Assembly (NCBI GenBank): GCA_001577055.1
Contig: LSCG01000004.1
Span: forward strand, 1 to 43,827
Origin: Fidelibacterota bacterium TCS56
GTDB taxonomy: Bacteria; Fidelibacterota; Marinisomatia; Marinisomatales; TCS56
Reading direction: 5' to 3'
Length of the DNA stretch: 43,827 nucleotides
Shown here: positions 8,283-18,335 of the stretch, in pieces
How the letters are laid out: every line of letters begins with the position of its first letter
How positions within the stretch are numbered: the stretch's first letter is position 1
Program-made: the position numbers and the translations under genes
Notes under the pieces: generated by a model
Database searches by the model: none
Seen by the model: only the letters and a program-made list of their open reading frames with translations
What the model was told of the DNA's origin: nothing

Positions 8283-9493
8283 TGTTGGGAATTCTGACGA
8301 TCGGGACCGAATTGCTCACAGGTTTCATCGACGACACCAATTCCTCCTGGCTGGGTCGTGAGCTGACTACGGCCGGGTTGTCTCCCAAGATTAAGATATC
8401 CGTCTCCGACGGTGTGGCCGACATTGTCAAAGCCATAGAAAGCTTTCCTGATGATGTGACCGACCTGATCATCACCGGTGGACTGGGACCCACCCACGAC
8501 GATATAACCCTGAAATCCATCAGCGATTATCTGGGCATCGAATTGGAATTCGATCAACAATACTGGGAATTCCTCAGGGAACGCTTTCGCCGGCGCGGTC
8601 GGGAAATTCCCGAAATAAATCGAAATCAGGCGCTGGTAGCCGCGGATCAGGACATTATTCCCAATCCCGTGGGTTCGGCCCGGGGGACGATTTTCAAGAG
8701 CGGTAAACGGCGGATTTTCCTGTTGCCCGGCGTACCGGATGAGATGAAAGCCATGTTCACAGCATCGGTTTTACCGTTGCTGTCAACCGCTTCAGAAGAT
8801 ATGCAGGTGAAAATTATCCGCACCACCGGAATCTGGGAATCGGTCCTGGCGGAGAAGCTGGCAGCTATATTAGAGCGCTACCAGGATATTCAGGTGGCGT
8901 TCCTGCCGCGGATGATCGGCGTGGATATTCGGCTGATTTCGTCGGATACGGCGCGGATTGAAGCCCTGAAGCTGGCGCTGGTAAACAAATGCGGACCGTA
9001 TTTCTACGGCTTCGATGAAACCGGTCTGGAAGAAGTGGTGGGAGAAAGGCTGGTGGAAAAAGGCCTTACGATCGCCACGGCGGAATCCTGCACTGGTGGC
9101 TTGATTAGTCACCGGCTCACGGAAACACCCGGCAGTTCGCGATATCACCTGGGAAGTGTGGTGGCCTACAGCAATGCGGTGAAAATGAAGCAATTGGGCG
9201 TAAATCAAGATACTTTGGCAACCCACGGTGCCGTCAGTGAAGCCACAGCGCTGGAAATGGCCGGCGGTGTGCGGCAGGCGCTGGGAGCCGATGTGGGTAT
9301 TGCCACCACCGGTATAGCCGGTCCCGACGGGGGCACGGCCGAAAAACCGGTGGGCACGGTGTATATTGGATATGATGATGGGGACACGCGCCGGGCCAAT
9401 CGTTATCAATTCCATTTTAACCGCTACTGGAATAAACGCATTAGTAGCCAAGTTGCCCTGAATATGATTAGACTCGAGCTGGAAAATGCCTGA
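8282..9493 (+). CDS. cinA: CinA: ADP-ribose pyrophosphatase / nicotinamide-nucleotide amidase
   Basis: The ATG at 8282 gives MLGILTIGTELLTG, matching CinA N-termini; an in-frame GTG at 8273 is less likely. The product is 403 aa with both domains. The N-terminal MoaB-like COG1058 domain includes ITGGLGPTHDDITL and LLPGVPDEM. The C-terminal PncC amidase domain includes TAESCTGGLISHRLTETPGSS and IGIAGPDGGT-like motifs. The family recycles pyridine nucleotides by deamidating NMN. Its position next to recA recalls the cinA-recA order of Gram-positive bacteria. Confidence 0.95.
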   Translation: MLGILTIGTELLTGFIDDTNSSWLGRELTTAGLSPKIKISVSDGVADIVKAIESFPDDVTDLIITGGLGPTHDDITLKSISDYLGIELEFDQQYWEFLRERFRRRGREIPEINRNQALVAADQDIIPNPVGSARGTIFKSGKRRIFLLPGVPDEMKAMFTASVLPLLSTASEDMQVKIIRTTGIWESVLAEKLAAILERYQDIQVAFLPRMIGVDIRLISSDTARIEALKLALVNKCGPYFYGFDETGLEEVVGERLVEKGLTIATAESCTGGLISHRLTETPGSSRYHLGSVVAYSNAVKMKQLGVNQDTLATHGAVSEATALEMAGGVRQALGADVGIATTGIAGPDGGTAEKPVGTVYIGYDDGDTRRANRYQFHFNRYWNKRISSQVALNMIRLELENA

Positions 9494-10058
9494 GAGACTG
9501 CTGAGAACCTTCATAGCCATCGCCGTTCCTCGTACCGTAAACGAGGTGCAGGGAATGTTGAAAACCACGATTGACAAACGTGATAAAGCTATCAAATGGG
9601 TGAAACCAAATTCGATTCATCTGACGCTGAAGTTTATCGGTCCCACACAGCCGGACATGGTGCCAATAATCAGCGAACGTCTGCAGAAATTGGTGCTTGA
9701 TTTCCAACCATTGGAACTACGTATTACCGGTACCGGCTGCTTCCCGGACCCCCGGCGTCCGCGGGTTCTGTGGCTGGGAATGGAGGGTGATACAGACGGG
9801 TTAAAATCAGTGGCGAAGGCCGTGCACGGTTCGCTGGTTGATTTAGGCTTTCCTGACGAGAGCAAGAAATTTGTTCCCCATATCACCCTGGCGCGCATCC
9901 GGTATCCGCAAAAGAAAACACCGGATATTGATTCTTTCCTGTCCAGTGAATACAATAATATTACCATGCGTACCGATCGCATCCATTTACTTTCCAGTGA
10001 ATTATTACCGTCGGGAGCGGTGTACAGTAATCTGGGGACTTTTCATTTTACATCTTAA
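9486..10058 (+). CDS. thpR: RNA 2',3'-cyclic phosphodiesterase
   Basis: The product is 190 aa and overlaps cinA by 8 bases. It has the two H-x-T/S-x motifs of the 2H phosphoesterase superfamily: HLTLKFIG near residue 40 and HITLARI near 130. The start RTFIAIAVP and the ending GAVYSNLGTFHF are typical of LigT/ThpR. The family opens 2',3'-cyclic phosphates on RNA or nucleotides. Placement between cinA and recA suggests co-expression only. Confidence 0.93.
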   Translation: MPERLLRTFIAIAVPRTVNEVQGMLKTTIDKRDKAIKWVKPNSIHLTLKFIGPTQPDMVPIISERLQKLVLDFQPLELRITGTGCFPDPRRPRVLWLGMEGDTDGLKSVAKAVHGSLVDLGFPDESKKFVPHITLARIRYPQKKTPDIDSFLSSEYNNITMRTDRIHLLSSELLPSGAVYSNLGTFHFTS

Positions 10059-10075
10059 TCTGATGAGGAGGTATT

Positions 10076-11101
10076 ATGGCCGACAAAGATAAAAAAACCA
10101 GGGCTTTGGAATTGGCAATCACGCAGGTGGACCGCCAGTTCGGTAAGGGCTCGATAATGCGTCTGGGCAGTGACAAGCCGCGTATTTCCAGTAATGTGGT
10201 TTCCACCGGTAGTTTATCGCTGGATATCGCTTTAGGCGTTGGGGGCGTACCCCGGGGCCGGATAGTTGAAATCTACGGACCGGAAGCCGGCGGGAAAACC
10301 ACTCTTGCGCTGCACATAATTGCCCAGGCCCAGAAAAATGGCGGCTATGCCGCTTTCATCGATGCTGAACACGCCCTGGATCCGGAATATTCCGGCAAGC
10401 TGGGTGTGGATACGGAGCAACTGCTGGTTTCCCAACCGGATACCGGTGAACAGGCGCTGGAGATCACCGAAACGCTGGTGCGCAGTGGCGCCCTGGATGT
10501 AATTGTAATCGATTCGGTGGCCGCCCTGGTACCACGGGCCGAACTGGAAGGAGAGATGGGAGATTCATTTGTTGGACTGCAGGCCCGTCTCATGTCCCAG
10601 GCCTTGCGTAAATTGACTGGTACGGTTCACAAATCCAATACCTGTGTCATCTTTATCAATCAGATTCGTGAAAAAATCGGTGTCATGTTCGGTAACCCCG
10701 AAACTACTTCCGGTGGCCGGGCCCTGAAATTCTATACCTCGGTTCGCATGGAAATCCGACGGATCACCTCGATCCAGGACAGTGGCGAGAATGTCGGTAA
10801 CCGGGTACGGGTGAAAGTGGTGAAGAACAAGGTGGCTCCGCCTTTCAAACAGACCGAGTTCGATATTATGTTCGGATCGGGGATTTCCTATGAAGGCGAT
10901 ATTCTCGATCTGGCAGTGAAGGGCGATATTATCCAGAAAACCGGATCGTGGTACTCGTTCGGTGATGAGCGCATCGGACAGGGGCGGGAAAACGCCAAGA
11001 ATTACCTGAAAGATAACGAGGATACACTGGCCAGCGTAATTTCCCAGGTCCGTTTGTTCATGGGTCTCGATGAAGAATCTGAGGAGAAGGCCGACGACTA
11101 A
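10076..11101 (+). CDS. recA: Recombinase RecA
   Basis: The product is 341 aa, with a strong GAGGAGG site upstream. Walker A GPEAGGKT is at 68-75, Walker [11 protein letters not shown] near 145, loop L1 [20 protein letters not shown] and loop L2 [18 protein letters not shown]. No intein is present. The C-terminus is acidic, as usual. It forms filaments on single-stranded DNA for strand exchange and LexA cleavage. I see no LexA box before it; it is likely transcribed with upstream genes. recX overlaps its end. Confidence 0.98.
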   Translation: MADKDKKTRALELAITQVDRQFGKGSIMRLGSDKPRISSNVVSTGSLSLDIALGVGGVPRGRIVEIYGPEAGGKTTLALHIIAQAQKNGGYAAFIDAEHALDPEYSGKLGVDTEQLLVSQPDTGEQALEITETLVRSGALDVIVIDSVAALVPRAELEGEMGDSFVGLQARLMSQALRKLTGTVHKSNTCVIFINQIREKIGVMFGNPETTSGGRALKFYTSVRMEIRRITSIQDSGENVGNRVRVKVVKNKVAPPFKQTEFDIMFGSGISYEGDILDLAVKGDIIQKTGSWYSFGDERIGQGRENAKNYLKDNEDTLASVISQVRLFMGLDEESEEKADD

Positions 11102-11714
11102 AATTCTTAAAATTACCGAGCAGAAACGTCGGAACGACCGGCGGACCGTATTTTTGGACGATGGACGCGTCTTCGGGATTTCCGGAGACGTTTTCATTAC
11201 CAGCGGGATTGCCGCCGGTGACGAGTTGTCCGAGCAGGATATTACCCGGTTGGAACAGGCCGAGAATCGGCAGAAAGTTTTAGCGGCGGCCTTGAACCTC
11301 TTAAGCTATCGTCAGCGTAGCCGCGGAGAACTGGCCGACCGCCTGCGGAATAAGGGCTGGCCGGCGGATGCGGTTGTTCCCGTTCTGGATCAGTTGGAAG
11401 AACAGGGTTATCTGAATGACAGGGAGTTCGCCCTGGCCTTTGGCCGCGACAAAATACGGTTCCGGTCACTTGGTCCACAAGCCCTGCGGGCAGAGTTACG
11501 CCAAAAACGCGTGGAAGCCTCAGTAATCGACACGGTGATAAATGAGCTGTATCCGGAAGGGTTTGAAGCGGAATTGATTACCAATCTGCTGGAAAAAAAG
11601 CGGATCGATCGGCATAATTTGTCGGCCGGGGAATGGAAGAAGATCAGCGACTTACTGGCCCGCAAGGGCTTTAACTGGTCAGTTATTAAACAAGTTTTAC
11701 AGACCAACGAATAA
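11070..11714 (+). CDS. recX: Regulatory protein RecX
   Basis: The product is 214 aa from ATG 11070, overlapping recA by 32 bases. An N-terminal beta segment ([18 protein letters not shown]) precedes three RecX three-helix repeats: [57 protein letters not shown], and the third near [26 protein letters not shown]. It modulates RecA filaments. The start is the least certain point: the first 15 residues are basic and could be non-native, but no better start codon is evident. Confidence 0.88.
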   Translation: MKNLRRRPTTKILKITEQKRRNDRRTVFLDDGRVFGISGDVFITSGIAAGDELSEQDITRLEQAENRQKVLAAALNLLSYRQRSRGELADRLRNKGWPADAVVPVLDQLEEQGYLNDREFALAFGRDKIRFRSLGPQALRAELRQKRVEASVIDTVINELYPEGFEAELITNLLEKKRIDRHNLSAGEWKKISDLLARKGFNWSVIKQVLQTNE

Positions 11715-11716
11715 TT

Positions 11717-13678
11717 ATGAATAAGAGCGGAAACACCGGACATTTGCACCAAACGGATATTGAAATCCTCAATCGAACACTGGGGCGGGCTGCTTCAGAA
11801 GCGGAAAAGATAGTTATTGGCGAAATTTGGGGTAGTTATAAACGGGATTTTCCTTATCAGGATATGATAAGAAGGTCCCACTCCAGTTCCGATGAGGTCC
11901 CGATTTATGAAGAGCAGCATACCGAATCGGAACAACACCTATTTTCGTTAGTCCGGGGTAATATTACCAAGAGTAAAGTCGGTGAAGCAATATTGGCGGG
12001 TTTACAACAAATGATCAGCCGTCGAGTTTACCCTTCCGTTGTGGCGGTTAACCGGAATGTACCTGATGTTGCCGGGTCTGCGGAAAAATCTAATATTGCC
12101 AAACCCCGCTTTCTGGCCGGGATACCCGCTTTGCACTGGTCGGAACTTATGCCGGTCATGGCGGCCGATATCAAGAGGGAAACAGCTAATTTGATAATTG
12201 CCGGCCAACCTGCTACGGTGGATATCAATGCTGACTATACGGGAACCGGCAAGTTAATCGCCCTGCAGGAACCGGCAACAAGTTCGGTAAAAGCGAGTGA
12301 GAAAATACTGACATTCCTGGTTGATTTGATTGCCAGACCGTGGATTTACGGAATAATAGAAAATACTGATAAAAAGGCAATTACAGCGATTACCTCATAC
12401 TTAGGTGAAAGTAAAACAGGTCTCCGGGTTAGACTGCCGCAAAACGCTGAAGCACACCATTATTATCTGGGGCAATTCGATCAAATGCTCGGTTTTATCC
12501 ACCTGCAGGCAGGATTTGAGCAGGAGTTGCAGACCGGCGCCAGCGCTGCCGGAATATCAACCAGAGAAGTGGGTAATATTACCAGGCAACCTATCCTGGA
12601 AATCGGGACCAAGCTTAATAAACAGGTTGAGATGCCAATCGCCATTTTCACGCCTGACAGCCAGATTTTGACTACCTATGATTTGCATCCCCCGGGACAG
12701 CGGCCGCAGGCAACCTCGGCTGACACGACGTTAAAAACAGCGGGTGTTCAGGATTTTAATAAAATAATCAAACGCCTTTTACCAGCAGTTGTAATGGATA
12801 TCAGCAAGAATTATCAGGGAGAAACTCCTGCCGACGCCGATGGCTCAATCCATGTCAGCCTTTCCCGTAATCAGTGGTTGGGAAGGTCAAATCCACAGTT
12901 GGCAGCCATGATGGCCGTGGCCGAAGGAGCCCGCTGGGTGGCATGTCGCGGTGGTAAACCGCAGGCGGTCGCCGGCCACCTGCCGGTCTCAGCCGTACAC
13001 CAGAGCAAGCGACTGGGTATATTTCAACAGGTGGCACGGGGCATTGCCGAGGCCGGGCGAAACCTGGGATTATCCACTCATGATTTAACCATCGATTATA
13101 CGGCCGGCGATGGTATCACTCAACCGGTGGTTGGAGTGACGGGATTTTGTAAAAACCGCGGCAATGATCTGCCGGCCCGCCGTTTTCGGTCCGCCGAGCA
13201 GTTTATTACAATCCTGGGAAGTTTGCGGGGAGAGTTGGGAAACTCACTTTATCGTCAGCAGATTTATGATGACGATGCTGGTACGCTGCCTGCTATTGAT
13301 TTCGGCATGGAACGACGCCTGGGTGAAGTACTGACACAGGGCACGCAGGAAAGATTAGTGCAGTCAGCCTGTGCCATCGGGCGGGGCGGACTGGCAATGG
13401 CTTTGGCCGATTGTTTGATCAGGTCTGAGGCGGGAATCGGCGCCCGCATTCACCTTTCCCGGAAATTGCTGCCCGAAGAATTGCTGTTTGGCGAAACCCA
13501 GGGGACGGTGATGATCGCTCTGGAGGAAAATGATTTGATGGAATTTGAGCGGATATGCATGAATGTGGGGATTCCTTCAACAACCATCGGGCGGGTCACT
13601 GATGATGATCATTTTCGCTTTAATGATTTAATCGATATAGCGGTTAATGACTTACGAAAGGTGCTGGGTAATCAGTGA
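11717..13678 (+). CDS. Divergent PurL-like protein (phosphoribosylformylglycinamidine synthase fold), probable pseudoenzyme
   Basis: The product is 653 aa against about 720-760 for stand-alone PurL. The N-terminus has LGRAASEAEKIVIGEIWGSYKRD, aligning to the PurL LGREPTEVE...MWSEHCSYK segment, but the SEHC block with the catalytic His is reduced to Gly. The ETHNHPSA nucleotide-binding motif is not seen. The C-terminal half aligns better: RGIAEAGRNLGLSTHDLT, GSLRGELGNSLYRQ, SACAIGRGGLAMALADCL, LLFGETQGTVMIALEE and VGIPSTTIGRVTDD. In it the usual DVSDGG becomes AIGRGG and GGNVS is lost. The gene is intact and of normal composition, so it is probably maintained. Role unknown; a regulatory or structural paralogue is possible. 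Confidence 0.72.
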   Translation: MNKSGNTGHLHQTDIEILNRTLGRAASEAEKIVIGEIWGSYKRDFPYQDMIRRSHSSSDEVPIYEEQHTESEQHLFSLVRGNITKSKVGEAILAGLQQMISRRVYPSVVAVNRNVPDVAGSAEKSNIAKPRFLAGIPALHWSELMPVMAADIKRETANLIIAGQPATVDINADYTGTGKLIALQEPATSSVKASEKILTFLVDLIARPWIYGIIENTDKKAITAITSYLGESKTGLRVRLPQNAEAHHYYLGQFDQMLGFIHLQAGFEQELQTGASAAGISTREVGNITRQPILEIGTKLNKQVEMPIAIFTPDSQILTTYDLHPPGQRPQATSADTTLKTAGVQDFNKIIKRLLPAVVMDISKNYQGETPADADGSIHVSLSRNQWLGRSNPQLAAMMAVAEGARWVACRGGKPQAVAGHLPVSAVHQSKRLGIFQQVARGIAEAGRNLGLSTHDLTIDYTAGDGITQPVVGVTGFCKNRGNDLPARRFRSAEQFITILGSLRGELGNSLYRQQIYDDDAGTLPAIDFGMERRLGEVLTQGTQERLVQSACAIGRGGLAMALADCLIRSEAGIGARIHLSRKLLPEELLFGETQGTVMIALEENDLMEFERICMNVGIPSTTIGRVTDDDHFRFNDLIDIAVNDLRKVLGNQ

Positions 13679-14340
13679 TTAATCCGGCAACCGTAATCAA
13701 TCCCGTCACCGGAAAACACCAAGCGGTGCGTAATATCTATTGTGTTGCGCGGAATTATATCTCACATGCCGCTGAACTAGGCAATTCGGTACCTTCAGAA
13801 GCGGTCTTTTTCCAGAAATCCACCACCAGCCTGACCACCGACCGGGTGGTGGAACTGCCGGATTCGGGAATGATCCATCATGAACTGGAAATCGTGGTTT
13901 TAATCGGTCAGGCTGGGAAGAATATCACCAGTGAAAAAGCCTGGGAACATGTTGCCGGTATCGCCCTGGGATTGGATTTCACCGATCGATCTGCTCAACA
14001 ACGCTTGAAAGAACGGCGGCTACCCTGGTTCTGGGCCAAGTCCTTCAGTAACGCCGCTTTCGTGACATCCTTCGAACAATTTGATGAAGCGCGCTGGCAA
14101 CAGCCCTTCACCCTGACTGTCAATGATAATGATGTTCAACGGGGTATAATGGCCGAGATGGTTTTCCCGATTCCCGAACTGCTGACCAGGCTGTCATCCC
14201 GGATACCGTTGGTGAGCGGTGACTTGCTATTCACCGGCACCCCCGATGGCGTGGGGCAAATAACCGATGGTGACCGGTTGGGCATTTCACTGGGCAATAA
14301 ACAATTTGCCACGATCATGATTAAAATGACGGAGCATTGA
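13675..14340 (+). CDS. Fumarylacetoacetate hydrolase-family protein
   Basis: The product is 221 aa from a GTG start overlapping the previous stop by 4 bases (GTGA). The FAH fold is clear: IYCVARNYISHAAELG and FFQKSTTSLT, metal ligands E70 and E72 in HHELEIVVLIG and D101 in LGLDFTDR, and a GDLLFTGTPDGVG ending. The length fits the FAHD1/YcgM subgroup, which includes acylpyruvases, oxaloacetate decarboxylases and HHDD isomerases. The exact substrate cannot be told from sequence. It likely shares a transcript with the PurL-like gene and pepE. Confidence 0.88.
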   Translation: MINPATVINPVTGKHQAVRNIYCVARNYISHAAELGNSVPSEAVFFQKSTTSLTTDRVVELPDSGMIHHELEIVVLIGQAGKNITSEKAWEHVAGIALGLDFTDRSAQQRLKERRLPWFWAKSFSNAAFVTSFEQFDEARWQQPFTLTVNDNDVQRGIMAEMVFPIPELLTRLSSRIPLVSGDLLFTGTPDGVGQITDGDRLGISLGNKQFATIMIKMTEH

Positions 14341-14343
14341 GGT

Positions 14344-15063
14344 ATGCGAAGATTAGTGTTATTAAGTAACTCAACCAATTACGGCCAGCCGTTTTTGCTC
14401 TATCCGGAGCATGCCATTAAACAATTTCTGGGCACGATTGACAAACCGCTCCTATTTTTTCCTTTCGCCGGAGTTACGATTTCCTGGGATCATTATTATC
14501 AAAAGGTTAATGATCGTTTTTCAGCCATGGGATATGATCTTCAGGCAATCCATCTGGCAGATGATAAAGAGTCGATAATAGCTCAAACTGGTGGGATCAT
14601 AATCGGTGGCGGAAATTCATTTCAATTGATTGCGAAACTACATGAGTATGGATTAATTGAACCGATTCAACAGGCAGTCGAAAACGGCACGCCCTATATT
14701 GGCTGGAGCGCCGGATCCAATGTTGCCTGTCCCACGATAATGACTACCAATGATATGCCGATTGTGGAGCCTGTTTCAATGCAGGCATTAGATTTATTTC
14801 CCCATCAGATTAACCCCCATTATACCGGTGATACAATTGCCGGACACGGTGGTGAGTCCCGGGACGATCGACTTAAAGAATACTGTCTCCTGAATCCGCA
14901 TCAAACGGTAATTGGTCTTCGTGAAGGAACGATGCTGCAGGTAAGCGGTAAGAAAATTGTTTTAAATGGGAAAAATAGTGCGCGGATCTTCAAACATGAT
15001 TATGATCCTTACGAGCTTGAGCCTGGTGTGGTAAGCTTTGAAATACCCCTGAACCGTGAGTAA
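14344..15063 (+). CDS. pepE: Dipeptidase E (alpha-aspartyl dipeptidase, peptidase family S51)
   Basis: The product is 239 aa, starting 3 bases after the previous gene. GGIIIGGGNSFQL and GWSAGSNVACPTI are family hallmarks. S122, D137 and H159 fall at the spacing of the Salmonella PepE triad (Ser120, Asp135, His157), so it is probably active. The enzyme cleaves Asp-X dipeptides in the cytoplasm. The next gene, a histidine kinase, overlaps its last codons by 8 bases, which suggests shared transcription. Confidence 0.93.
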   Translation: MRRLVLLSNSTNYGQPFLLYPEHAIKQFLGTIDKPLLFFPFAGVTISWDHYYQKVNDRFSAMGYDLQAIHLADDKESIIAQTGGIIIGGGNSFQLIAKLHEYGLIEPIQQAVENGTPYIGWSAGSNVACPTIMTTNDMPIVEPVSMQALDLFPHQINPHYTGDTIAGHGGESRDDRLKEYCLLNPHQTVIGLREGTMLQVSGKKIVLNGKNSARIFKHDYDPYELEPGVVSFEIPLNRE

Positions 15064-18000
15064 CAGCAAAAACATGTCCACTGACAAATTTGACGCTCAA
15101 ATTACAGCCGCCTGGCAGGCGATTGTAGCCAGTTCGCCCAATACTGTGGTGGTGTTAGATAAAGATTACATCATTCGCTATATCAATCATTCCTATCGCG
15201 GACAATCGGTTTCCGACTTGACTGGAAGCCCGGTATTAGAAACGGTATTTAATTCGCAGACCAGCGATATTGCGGCTGCTAATCTGGCCCGGGCCCAAAG
15301 CTCAGATGACTTACTCTCATTCCAGATCGAGCAGCGGGATAATGATGTTCAGGTCACCAGTCAGTTAATCTACATCAAGACTGTTCGTGGCGACGATGAT
15401 GACGATTTGAGCTACACATTGTTAATCACCGATATCAGTGATCACGCCAAAATCAAATCGGAATTGGACCGCAGTGAACAGGAGTGGAAGAATACTTTTA
15501 ATGCCATGTCCGACTGGGTGGCTATAATTGATGTTGAATCAAACCGGATAATCCGTTCCAATGATCGCTGGCATGAAATTTTCCCTGGCAAAGAGTCAGT
15601 TTTGGACGTTACCTGCTATGAGGTTGTCCACGGTACTCTAAAACATCATCCGAATTGCCCGCTAGTTCGTTGTAAAAAAACTAAGATGCGGGAGAGCATG
15701 GAATATGAGCTGGAAACGGGTAAATGGATTTTGATTACCGTCGATCCGATCTTTTCGCCGGACGGGGAAATCACGCAGTTTATACATAATGTTCGCGATG
15801 TCACCAGCCGCAAATTGTCGGAAAAGGCCTTAATCAGCAGTGAACGCCGTTACCGTCTGCTTATTGAAAATACGGCCCAGCCTATTATCTATCTGTCGCT
15901 GAAAAAGAAAGTCATGGTGATCAATGCGGTGGGCGCCGTTCACATTGGCGGAGTACCGGACGACTATATTGGCAAGTCTATCTCTGAAATACCCGAGCTG
16001 GTTCCAAAACGGCTTAATAAATATTTATCGGTAGTACAGACCAGCGAGCAAGGATCAGAATTCGAGGCCTGGTACGACTTACCGGCGGGGCAAATGTGTT
16101 TTTCCACCGCCATCCAACCGGTTTTTGACCGGCAGGGCTTGCTGTTTGCTTTTCAAATAATTCTGCAGGACATTACCGAGCGGAAAACGGATGAGCTGAT
16201 AATTGCCCGGAAAAATCAGGAACTGGCGGCAGTCAATGAAATTGCCATGTCGATTACCGCTTCCCTGGACCTGCAAACCATCCTGATCGACGTACAGAAA
16301 CAAGTTCTGAAAGTATTCAAAAGCAAGTTTGCACCAATCTTTTTGTTTTATTACGATGAACAGGATTTGTTGTCGGTTATGTTGACCGATATTCAGAGTG
16401 ATCGTGTCGCCGATCTGGAGAATATCCTAAAAGGAAAGTTAGATCAATCAGTGATTCCACTGAGTGATTTGAATCCGGAGTTACAGAAGGCGATTAGAAA
16501 TCACCAGCCCTGGACAACCGACCAGGCTATCTCCCTGGCGGACAATTTTTACGATCCCTCCTTGTTGGAAAAAGCTCAGAAAACCATGGGTGTTCAACAT
16601 ATTGTGATTTTTCCGCTGTGGTCTAAAGATAACCTGATCGGTGTCATGATGCACTTCAGCATCAGCGATCAGGAACATCTGGAAGATGAAATCTCTTTTC
16701 TGACGGCTTTGGGAAACCACTCGGCGATTGCCATCGATAATGCCCGCCTGTATGAGGCTTCACAACGAGCCCTGGCGGTTGAGTCGGTCCTCTATGGCAT
16801 TACCCGGGCCGGGCATCAGGCAATGAATATTGATGTGTTTTTCGAGACAATCCGGCTCGAACTGAGTAAAGTCCTGAATACTGATAATATGTACATTGCC
16901 TTATACGATAATCACAGCGAAACTCTGAGTTTTCCATTATGGTATGATCAACATGATCGTCCGGATGACCGGATGCCCCTGGGGAAAGGGATTACGGCCT
17001 ACGTTATTCGCCAATGCCGGAGTATTCTCTTAAAGAAGGATGATATTGAAGATTTAGTCAAGAAGAAACTCATTGAGACACACGGGACATCAGCCAAAAT
17101 TTGGTTGGGCGTACCGCTAATGGTTGGCAAGGAAATTTTGGGCGTGGTATCGGTCCAAAGCTACATGGATGAAAATGCTTATTCCGATCGTGACCTTGAG
17201 TTACTGGAATTTGTATCGAATTCAGTCAGTGAAGTGATTATCAAAAGACGATCCGCCGAAGCGTTGCGGGAATCAGAGGAACGTTTTCGCCAGTTGAATG
17301 CCCTGGCCCCGCTGGGTGTCTTTTTAACCGATGTGGACGGGAATTGTATCTATGTCAATGAGCGCTGGCGTGAGATGTCCGGTATGAATATGCGCTCCAT
17401 TCGCGGCCAGGGATGGACCCAGGCCCTGCATGAGGATGATCGTCAGTGGGTGACCGAAAAATGGTATGAATCCAAAGCAGCCCGCCGCGGCTGGGATGAG
17501 GAATACCGTATCATGAACCAGAAAACCGGTGATGTAACCTGGGTTTACGGACTGACCAATCCTTTGCGTGGTGGTGATGGAGAAGTGACTGGATTTATCG
17601 GGGCAAACGTTGATATTACCGATCGCAAAGAAGTTGAAGACGAGATTCGGCGCTACAGCAATGAATTGAAAAATTTATCCACTCATTTACAAAATGTGCT
17701 CGAGAATGAGCGCACCCGGATTGCCCGGGAGATACATGACGAACTGGGGCAGGCGTTAACGGCCTTGAAATTTGATGTTTCCTGGCTGGAAAAAAATGTG
17801 CCGGACTCCCAGGCTGTGGATGCCAAGTTTGATACGGTGAAATCCCTGATTGATGTCACCGCTAAAAAAATTCAGCGTATTACCAGTGAGTTAAGACCAG
17901 GCCTTCTGGATGACCTGGGTCTGGCGGCGGCAATCGAATGGCAGGCCCGGGAGTTTGAAGAACGGACCGGAATTAAGGCAAGTATCCACATACCTGAGCC

Positions 18001-18322
18001 TGAGATAGCAGTGGATAATCCCAGATCAACTGCTATTTTTCGGATTTTCCAGGAAGCTTTGACCAATATTGCCCGTCATTCTCAGGCCACTGAGCTGAAA
18101 GTCAGTTTGATTGAAGGCCAGAACACTATATATTTAACCGTTATCGATAACGGTATCGGCATCGATAAAAGCGATCTTGAAGATAAAAGTGCCTTCGGGT
18201 TAATGGGGATTAAAGAGCGGATCAGTTTTTTTCATGGTTCAGCCAGGCTTTCCGGTAAACAGGGAGAAGGTACCACAATCGAGGTCAGTTTACCAAAACA
18301 GGAGAATAACGAATCGCAATAA
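15056..18322 (+). CDS. Multi-PAS/GAF sensor histidine kinase (HisKA_3 type)
   Basis: The product is 1088 aa from GTG 15056; ATG 15074 is an alternative start. Domain order by sequence: three PAS-like units (about 15-125, 140-265, 270-385), two GAF domains (about 400-560, 590-740), a well-conserved PAS/PAC (about 745-865), dimerisation domain with NERTRIAREIHDELGQALTAL (phospho-acceptor His894), and a C-terminal HATPase (NIARHSQATELKVSL; DNGIGID; GLMGIKERI). No membrane helices or signal peptide, so it is a cytoplasmic sensor. NarL/DegS-type kinases pair with LuxR-type regulators, and one follows directly. A C-x6-C-x5-C cluster around CYEVVHGTLKHHPNCPLVRC in the second PAS could bind metal or sense redox. 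Confidence 0.92.
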   Translation: MSNSKNMSTDKFDAQITAAWQAIVASSPNTVVVLDKDYIIRYINHSYRGQSVSDLTGSPVLETVFNSQTSDIAAANLARAQSSDDLLSFQIEQRDNDVQVTSQLIYIKTVRGDDDDDLSYTLLITDISDHAKIKSELDRSEQEWKNTFNAMSDWVAIIDVESNRIIRSNDRWHEIFPGKESVLDVTCYEVVHGTLKHHPNCPLVRCKKTKMRESMEYELETGKWILITVDPIFSPDGEITQFIHNVRDVTSRKLSEKALISSERRYRLLIENTAQPIIYLSLKKKVMVINAVGAVHIGGVPDDYIGKSISEIPELVPKRLNKYLSVVQTSEQGSEFEAWYDLPAGQMCFSTAIQPVFDRQGLLFAFQIILQDITERKTDELIIARKNQELAAVNEIAMSITASLDLQTILIDVQKQVLKVFKSKFAPIFLFYYDEQDLLSVMLTDIQSDRVADLENILKGKLDQSVIPLSDLNPELQKAIRNHQPWTTDQAISLADNFYDPSLLEKAQKTMGVQHIVIFPLWSKDNLIGVMMHFSISDQEHLEDEISFLTALGNHSAIAIDNARLYEASQRALAVESVLYGITRAGHQAMNIDVFFETIRLELSKVLNTDNMYIALYDNHSETLSFPLWYDQHDRPDDRMPLGKGITAYVIRQCRSILLKKDDIEDLVKKKLIETHGTSAKIWLGVPLMVGKEILGVVSVQSYMDENAYSDRDLELLEFVSNSVSEVIIKRRSAEALRESEERFRQLNALAPLGVFLTDVDGNCIYVNERWREMSGMNMRSIRGQGWTQALHEDDRQWVTEKWYESKAARRGWDEEYRIMNQKTGDVTWVYGLTNPLRGGDGEVTGFIGANVDITDRKEVEDEIRRYSNELKNLSTHLQNVLENERTRIAREIHDELGQALTALKFDVSWLEKNVPDSQAVDAKFDTVKSLIDVTAKKIQRITSELRPGLLDDLGLAAAIEWQAREFEERTGIKASIHIPEPEIAVDNPRSTAIFRIFQEALTNIARHSQATELKVSLIEGQNTIYLTVIDNGIGIDKSDLEDKSAFGLMGIKERISFFHGSARLSGKQGEGTTIEVSLPKQENNESQ

Positions 18323-18335
18323 ACTCCGGGGTATC

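Noticed and set aside
8870-9595. 241-aa minus-strand frame opposite cinA and thpR
   Set aside because: It is antisense to two well-supported genes, has no family features and no ribosome-binding site.
10076-11101. Intein or LexA box at recA
   Set aside because: The coding sequence is uninterrupted at normal length and no LexA-type palindrome is visible in the 17-base gap upstream.
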